Part shown: in pieces, positions 13,747 to 16,921 of the stretch
Numbering within the stretch: position 1 is the stretch's first letter
Layout of the letters: every line of letters begins with the position of its first letter
Origin: Verrucomicrobiales bacterium
GTDB taxonomy: Bacteria > Verrucomicrobiota > Verrucomicrobiia > Verrucomicrobiales > V1-33
Direction of reading: 5' to 3'
DNA length: 16,921 nt
NCBI GenBank assembly: GCA_028293305.1
Contig: JAQGPD010000287.1
Span: 1-16,921, forward strand
The notes under the pieces: generated by a model
What the model saw: only the letters and a program-made list of their open reading frames with translations
Database searches by the model: none
What the model was told of the DNA's origin: nothing
Program-made: the position numbers and the translations under genes

Positions 13747-15375
13747 ATGCCCCGTTCCAAACAATGGTTATTGCCCTCCGGGGTGGCCGTGGCCGCCGCC
13801 GCCGCCGGCTGGATGCTGATGCCCGCAAATCCCCCCGGCCAGGCAGAAGGCAAACCTTCCGTGGAAGTCGGCAAAGAGCCCGCGCCGACGCGGTCCACCG
13901 CTTTGGACCGGCCGGTGGAATCGTTGTCGAAACTCCGCTCGCTGCCCTACGGGGCGGAACGCGACCGTGCGGTCCTGACTTTGTTGTCCGCGGCGGACCC
14001 CGGGCAGTTGAAGGCCATCCTGGCGGATCCCGCCACCCGGCTGCACGAGCGCAGCGCGGCGGTGAAACAATGGGCCGAGAAGGATCCCACGGGTTGTTTT
14101 GAGTGGTATCGGGACCTCACTCCGGCGCGTCGTGAACTGGTGGAAGGCTATGATAACCTGCTGGCCGTGATGATGCGCACCTGGGCGGCCCAGGATCCAG
14201 CCGCCGCCTTGAAGGCCGCGCGCAGTGTGGCCCACCGGACGGAATTTGTCGACGCGCCGTGGGAGGTGATTTCCGCGGTCATCGCTTCTGACTTGACCAA
14301 AGGGCTGCGACTGGCCTGCGATTCCGCCACATTTTCCTCCACGACCAGCCGGCTGACCGCGGGCCTGTGGGAGAAGAATCCGGGTGCTTTTGTGAAGGCT
14401 GCGGGGGAGCTGCGCGCTTCCGGCACATGGAATTATTTCCTCGATGAAGGCCGGACCAAGGCACTCGAAATGTGGCACGCCCAGGCCCCCGCCGCAGCTC
14501 TCGCGACGGTGAGCGCCTTGCCCCGCGACGACCGCGCGCGCCTGCTGCCACGCCTCATGGAACTGACTTTTGACAAGGACGGCGTGGATGCGGCCGCTGC
14601 CATGGTCGCGGGTCAGCCGGCGGGGGATGTGAAGGAACGGACGGCACGCGTTTTGTTGGAAAAATGGGCCGCCACGGACCCGGTCGCCGCCGCAAAATGG
14701 ATGGACGACAATGTGCCTTCCAACCGATCCGAAGCCATGGTGACGATCATCCGCGCGGCCGCGGAAACGCAGCCCGCCCTGGCGCTCGAGATCGCTGCCG
14801 GCCTGGACCCTGGCCCCATGCGCGACCGCGCGATGGTGGGAATCGCGGACGCGGCGGGCGGGGATTCGGAGCACGCGGCTCCGGTCCTGTCATGGCTCCT
14901 GACACAACCCGGCGATCCCGCGCGGCGCACTGCGTTGGGGAAATTGACGGACCATTGGATCGAGACCGCGCCGGACCAGGCGGAGGCTTTTTTGAAATCC
15001 GCCAAGCCCGGCGAGATTCCTGATGGATTGGCCTCCGGACTGGCGGCCCGCCATTTCGCTGATGGGGCCCCGCAGGCGCTGGCGTGGGCGCAGGGACTGG
15101 ATGGCACGCAACGCGATCAGGCCGTTAGTTCGGTTTTTTATCGGGCGGGAATCGAAACCCCGCCTGACGAAACCGTCGGTCTGTTGCGCCGGGTTCCCGC
15201 GGCGGAAAGGGAGGCCGCGTTGCAGGCGGTATTATATGGATCCCTGCGGGCGAAAGGCGGCGGCGGATTGGCGGCGGTGCTGCCTGCGGAATTCAAGACC
15301 TTGGCCCGGCAACAAGTTGAGTCCTGGCCCGCCAAAATGGAGGGCCGCGATGCCCTTCTGCAGTCGTTGCGTTAG
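13747..15375 (+). CDS. Secreted or anchored alpha-solenoid-like protein with W-A-x-x-D-P repeats (B)
   Basis: 542 aa, a shorter and more diverged paralogue of the preceding gene. The N-terminus MPRSKQWLLPSGVAVAAAAA is a basic start plus a hydrophobic segment (about 7-26), then a Pro/Glu-rich linker to about residue 55. The same motif recurs: QWAEKDPTGCFEWY (108), TWAAQDPAAALKAA (145), LWEKNPGAFVKAA (207), MWHAQAPAAALATV (242), KWAATDPVAAAKWM (306), HWIETAPDQAEAFL (403) and HFADGAPQALAWAQ (436). The first motif and its neighbour resemble YWAKADPDGAFDFYRQ in protein A, which supports homology by duplication. No Shine-Dalgarno site precedes the ATG. The 139-nt gap has no clear terminator, so the pair may be co-transcribed. 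Function unknown; a binding scaffold outside the cytoplasm is a guess. Confidence 0.82.
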   Translation: MPRSKQWLLPSGVAVAAAAAGWMLMPANPPGQAEGKPSVEVGKEPAPTRSTALDRPVESLSKLRSLPYGAERDRAVLTLLSAADPGQLKAILADPATRLHERSAAVKQWAEKDPTGCFEWYRDLTPARRELVEGYDNLLAVMMRTWAAQDPAAALKAARSVAHRTEFVDAPWEVISAVIASDLTKGLRLACDSATFSSTTSRLTAGLWEKNPGAFVKAAGELRASGTWNYFLDEGRTKALEMWHAQAPAAALATVSALPRDDRARLLPRLMELTFDKDGVDAAAAMVAGQPAGDVKERTARVLLEKWAATDPVAAAKWMDDNVPSNRSEAMVTIIRAAAETQPALALEIAAGLDPGPMRDRAMVGIADAAGGDSEHAAPVLSWLLTQPGDPARRTALGKLTDHWIETAPDQAEAFLKSAKPGEIPDGLASGLAARHFADGAPQALAWAQGLDGTQRDQAVSSVFYRAGIETPPDETVGLLRRVPAAEREAALQAVLYGSLRAKGGGGLAAVLPAEFKTLARQQVESWPAKMEGRDALLQSLR

Positions 15376-15600
15376 CAGGGCCGCGTATTAGCGTGGTTTT
15401 CCACTCAGGTGCCTAGCTGAAAAACCCGGATCATAACCGCTTAGGAAAGTTCCCGCCTCGCATCGGTTCCGCAGGCCATCCACCGTGTTTCGGAAAATGC
15501 CATCACCTCCCGACCTGACGCGGCCGTCGGTCACAAAATTTTTAACTTTTACTCGACGGAGCGCTCCCGGCGGTCCAGTAGTCAATCTCGCCAAAGTAAA
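15376..15600. other. Intergenic region before the TPM-domain gene
   Basis: 225 nt with no supportable gene. Two symmetric features are visible: a perfect 10-bp palindrome GGAGCGCTCC at 15558-15567, 33 nt before the ATG, which could be an operator, and TGAC (15516-15519) / GTCA (15530-15533) around a GC core followed by AAAATTTTTAAC, a weak terminator candidate for the upstream gene. The AT-rich run 15534-15550 could hold promoter elements. All are low confidence. Confidence 0.25.
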
Positions 15601-16209
15601 ATGCATTGCCCTTATTGTCAGCAGCCACTCGCGGAAGAATCGCCGCAATGCGCGGGCTGCGGGCTGAGCATGGAACGGTTGGACGCCGTGCTGGGCATGC
15701 CATTGATATTGCGCGCCGGACTTCATGACGAAGCTGGCCTCCTCAATGCGCGGGAAACCAGGCAGGTGAAACGCGCCCTCGTCCAATTCTGCGGCCGTTT
15801 TCCACAGGTGCATGTCGCCTTCCTGATCAAGGAGCCACCCACCGTCGTGCCGCTGCGCACCTGGACTTTCTGGTTATTCAATCGCGGCCATTTCAGCACG
15901 GCGCTGGACAAGGGTTTTGTGAACCGTGATATGTTATTAGTGCTCGATCCCGTCGCCCGCCGCATGGCGCTCACCGTGGGTTATGGCCTGGAACCGTTCG
16001 TGGGGCAGCGGGACTTGTCCGCGGCCCTGGACTCCGGCCGCGCCGCCCTTGAAGCGGGCGACTGGGCGGAGGCTTGTTGTCAGGTGCTGGTGGCCCTGGA
16101 TCATGGATTGCAGGTGATCATCGGCCGCATGCCGCGGACCTACGGCGTCCCGATGCCGCTGCTGCTGCTGGAGCAGGATGAGCCAGTGGCGGGCGGGTCC
16201 GGTTGGTAA
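15601..16209 (+). CDS. Zinc-ribbon TPM-domain protein
   Basis: 202 aa. The N-terminal MHCPYC and CAGC give a four-cysteine zinc ribbon (Cys3, Cys6, Cys17, Cys20). Residues about 38-170 resemble a TPM domain (TLP18.3/Psb32/MOLO-1 family): LHDEAGLLNARE near 41-52, WTFWLFN at 88-94, the core strand DMLLVLDPVARRMALTVGYGLE at 110-131, then a helical end. TPM proteins are usually exported and often have a C-terminal membrane helix; some have phosphatase activity. Here there is no signal peptide or membrane helix, and the zinc ribbon at the extreme N-terminus points to a cytoplasmic protein (inference). No Shine-Dalgarno site is seen, but the ATG is fixed by the CPYC motif two residues later. A TPR gene follows 17 nt after the stop, so they are probably co-transcribed. 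Confidence 0.8.
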   Translation: MHCPYCQQPLAEESPQCAGCGLSMERLDAVLGMPLILRAGLHDEAGLLNARETRQVKRALVQFCGRFPQVHVAFLIKEPPTVVPLRTWTFWLFNRGHFSTALDKGFVNRDMLLVLDPVARRMALTVGYGLEPFVGQRDLSAALDSGRAALEAGDWAEACCQVLVALDHGLQVIIGRMPRTYGVPMPLLLLEQDEPVAGGSGW

Positions 16210-16226
16210 GTTTTTTCCGACAAGCC

Positions 16227-16721
16227 ATGATCTCCGACCCCGCCAACGACCCACCGGATTTCAGGCGGTTGCGTCAGGAGGTGGAGGGCTATCTGGAGCT
16301 GGATCTTCCTGACATGGCGGAGGAGGCGCTGGACGCCGTGCCCGGACAGTTTGCTGACAATGTCCTGATCATGGAGGGCAAGCTGGCCCTGCGGATGCAT
16401 CTGAAACAGTGGTCGGAAGCCGTGGAATGCGGCTTGAAAGGCTGTGCGGAAGCGCCCGGCCATTCCTCGTTTTTCATCCACTCCGCCTACTGCCTTCACG
16501 AACTCGGCCGCACCGAGGAGGCCCACTTGTTATTGATATCCGGTCCCGGCACCCTGCAGCGCGAACCGTTATTTCATTACAATATGGGATGTTATCTCTG
16601 CGTCCTCGGCCGCCGCGACGAAGCCGTGGGATACCTGCAACAAGCCTTCCGTCTCGACTCCGCCCTGCGCGCCTTCGCCGCCGCCGACAAAGACCTCCAA
16701 AAAGTCCGGGACCTCCTCTGA
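16227..16721 (+). CDS. Small TPR-repeat protein
   Basis: 164 aa from the ATG at 16227. A TTG at 16203 would add eight residues and overlap the previous gene by 7 nt, but is less likely. Helical repeats with TPR character are visible at about 14-40, 46-77, 80-104 and 115-145; the clearest is PLFHYNMGCYLCVLGRRDEAVGYLQQAFRLD, with Gly/Tyr/Ala at TPR positions. The C-terminal DLQKVRDLL resembles the capping helix of TPR proteins that end in an 'x-D-x-D-F-x-x-L-R' type sequence. There is no signal peptide or membrane segment, so it should be cytoplasmic. Its closeness to the TPM-domain gene suggests a shared function, with the TPR part binding a partner. Nothing more specific can be said. Confidence 0.8.
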   Translation: MISDPANDPPDFRRLRQEVEGYLELDLPDMAEEALDAVPGQFADNVLIMEGKLALRMHLKQWSEAVECGLKGCAEAPGHSSFFIHSAYCLHELGRTEEAHLLLISGPGTLQREPLFHYNMGCYLCVLGRRDEAVGYLQQAFRLDSALRAFAAADKDLQKVRDLL

Positions 16722-16748
16722 TCAAAAGCCCCACGCACCCTGCCGCCT

Positions 16749-16787
16749 CCTGACTTCCGTTCGCTGAGCACCGCTCGACAGGTCAGG
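16749..16787 (+). terminator. Hairpin downstream of the TPR gene
   Basis: CCTGAC (16749-16754) pairs with GTCAGG (16782-16787), and an inner GAGC/GCTC pair (16765-16768, 16772-16775) sits inside the loop. It begins 28 nt after the TPR stop. There is no T-run on the plus strand after it, so the terminator call is weak; it may be a dispersed palindromic repeat. Confidence 0.3.
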
Positions 16788-16921
16788 GCTTGCGCAATTA
16801 CCGTAAGCGGGATCGCGTGTTATCAGTGTTCGATGCCAAAACCAAGGGTTTACTCCCACAATGGAGTGGCGGGAGTCCTTATGTGGACGAATATACCGAG
16901 TTCCATGCGAAGTGGATATCA
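16788..16921. other. Right edge: unassigned sequence, possibly the start or end of a further gene
   Basis: 134 nt of visibly lower GC content than the rest. Three frames run open to the window edge. On the plus strand one contains VLSVFDAKTKGLLPQWSGG from a GTG at about 16818; another starts at an ATG near 16833 and reads MPKPRVYSHNGVAGVLM. On the minus strand one frame is open from the edge back to a stop near 16721. None resembles a family I recognise and they exclude one another, so no gene is called. Confidence 0.3.

Noticed and set aside
13768..14874. Minus-strand open frame of 368 codons opposite repeat protein B
   Set aside because: The plus-strand frame has an export-type N-terminus and regular W-A-x-x-D-P repeats shared with its neighbour; the minus frame is Gly/Arg/His-rich noise.

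Overview
The window looks like chromosomal DNA of a GC-rich bacterium, most likely a member of the Verrucomicrobiota. No marker gene fixes this. The inference rests on a four-gene GldA/GldF/GldG-DUF4340 ABC cluster, two large secreted-looking proteins built from a W-A-x-x-D-P-x-x-A repeat, a zinc-ribbon TPM-domain protein, poor use of Shine-Dalgarno sites, and repeat-rich intergenic DNA that includes a palindromic element I associate with that phylum.

Layout. (1) Positions 1-625, minus strand: the N-terminal 208 residues of malate dehydrogenase, running off the left edge. (2) Positions 906-6410, plus strand: an operon-like run of ABC ATPase, ABC-2 permease, GldG-like auxiliary protein and DUF4340 protein, with short spacers, two of which hold short-period tandem repeats. 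It ends at a terminator-like stem-loop. (3) Positions 6763-8760, plus strand: glutamine-dependent NAD+ synthetase. It stands alone between two repeat-filled spacers that carry an identical 31-bp element in opposite orientation. (4) Positions 9137-11338, minus strand: plsX then fabH, the start of phospholipid and fatty-acid synthesis. (5) Positions 11676-15375, plus strand: two adjacent alpha-solenoid-like repeat proteins (643 and 542 aa), each with an N-terminal hydrophobic segment and no recognised function. (6) Positions 15601-16721, plus strand: a zinc-ribbon TPM-domain protein and a small TPR protein 17 nt apart. The last 200 bases hold a hairpin and unassigned open frames cut by the window edge.

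How the genes relate. The gld-like genes should form one membrane complex: ATPase, six-helix permease, and two single-pass proteins facing the periplasm. mdh, nadE and plsX-fabH are housekeeping metabolism (TCA cycle, NAD supply, lipid initiation). The tandem repeat proteins are the least explained genes. The most unusual non-coding features are the identical terminator-like elements ending two different operons, the intergenic 5-8 bp repeat arrays, and the pyrimidine tracts directly before several start codons. No phage, CRISPR, tRNA, rRNA or transposase gene was seen.
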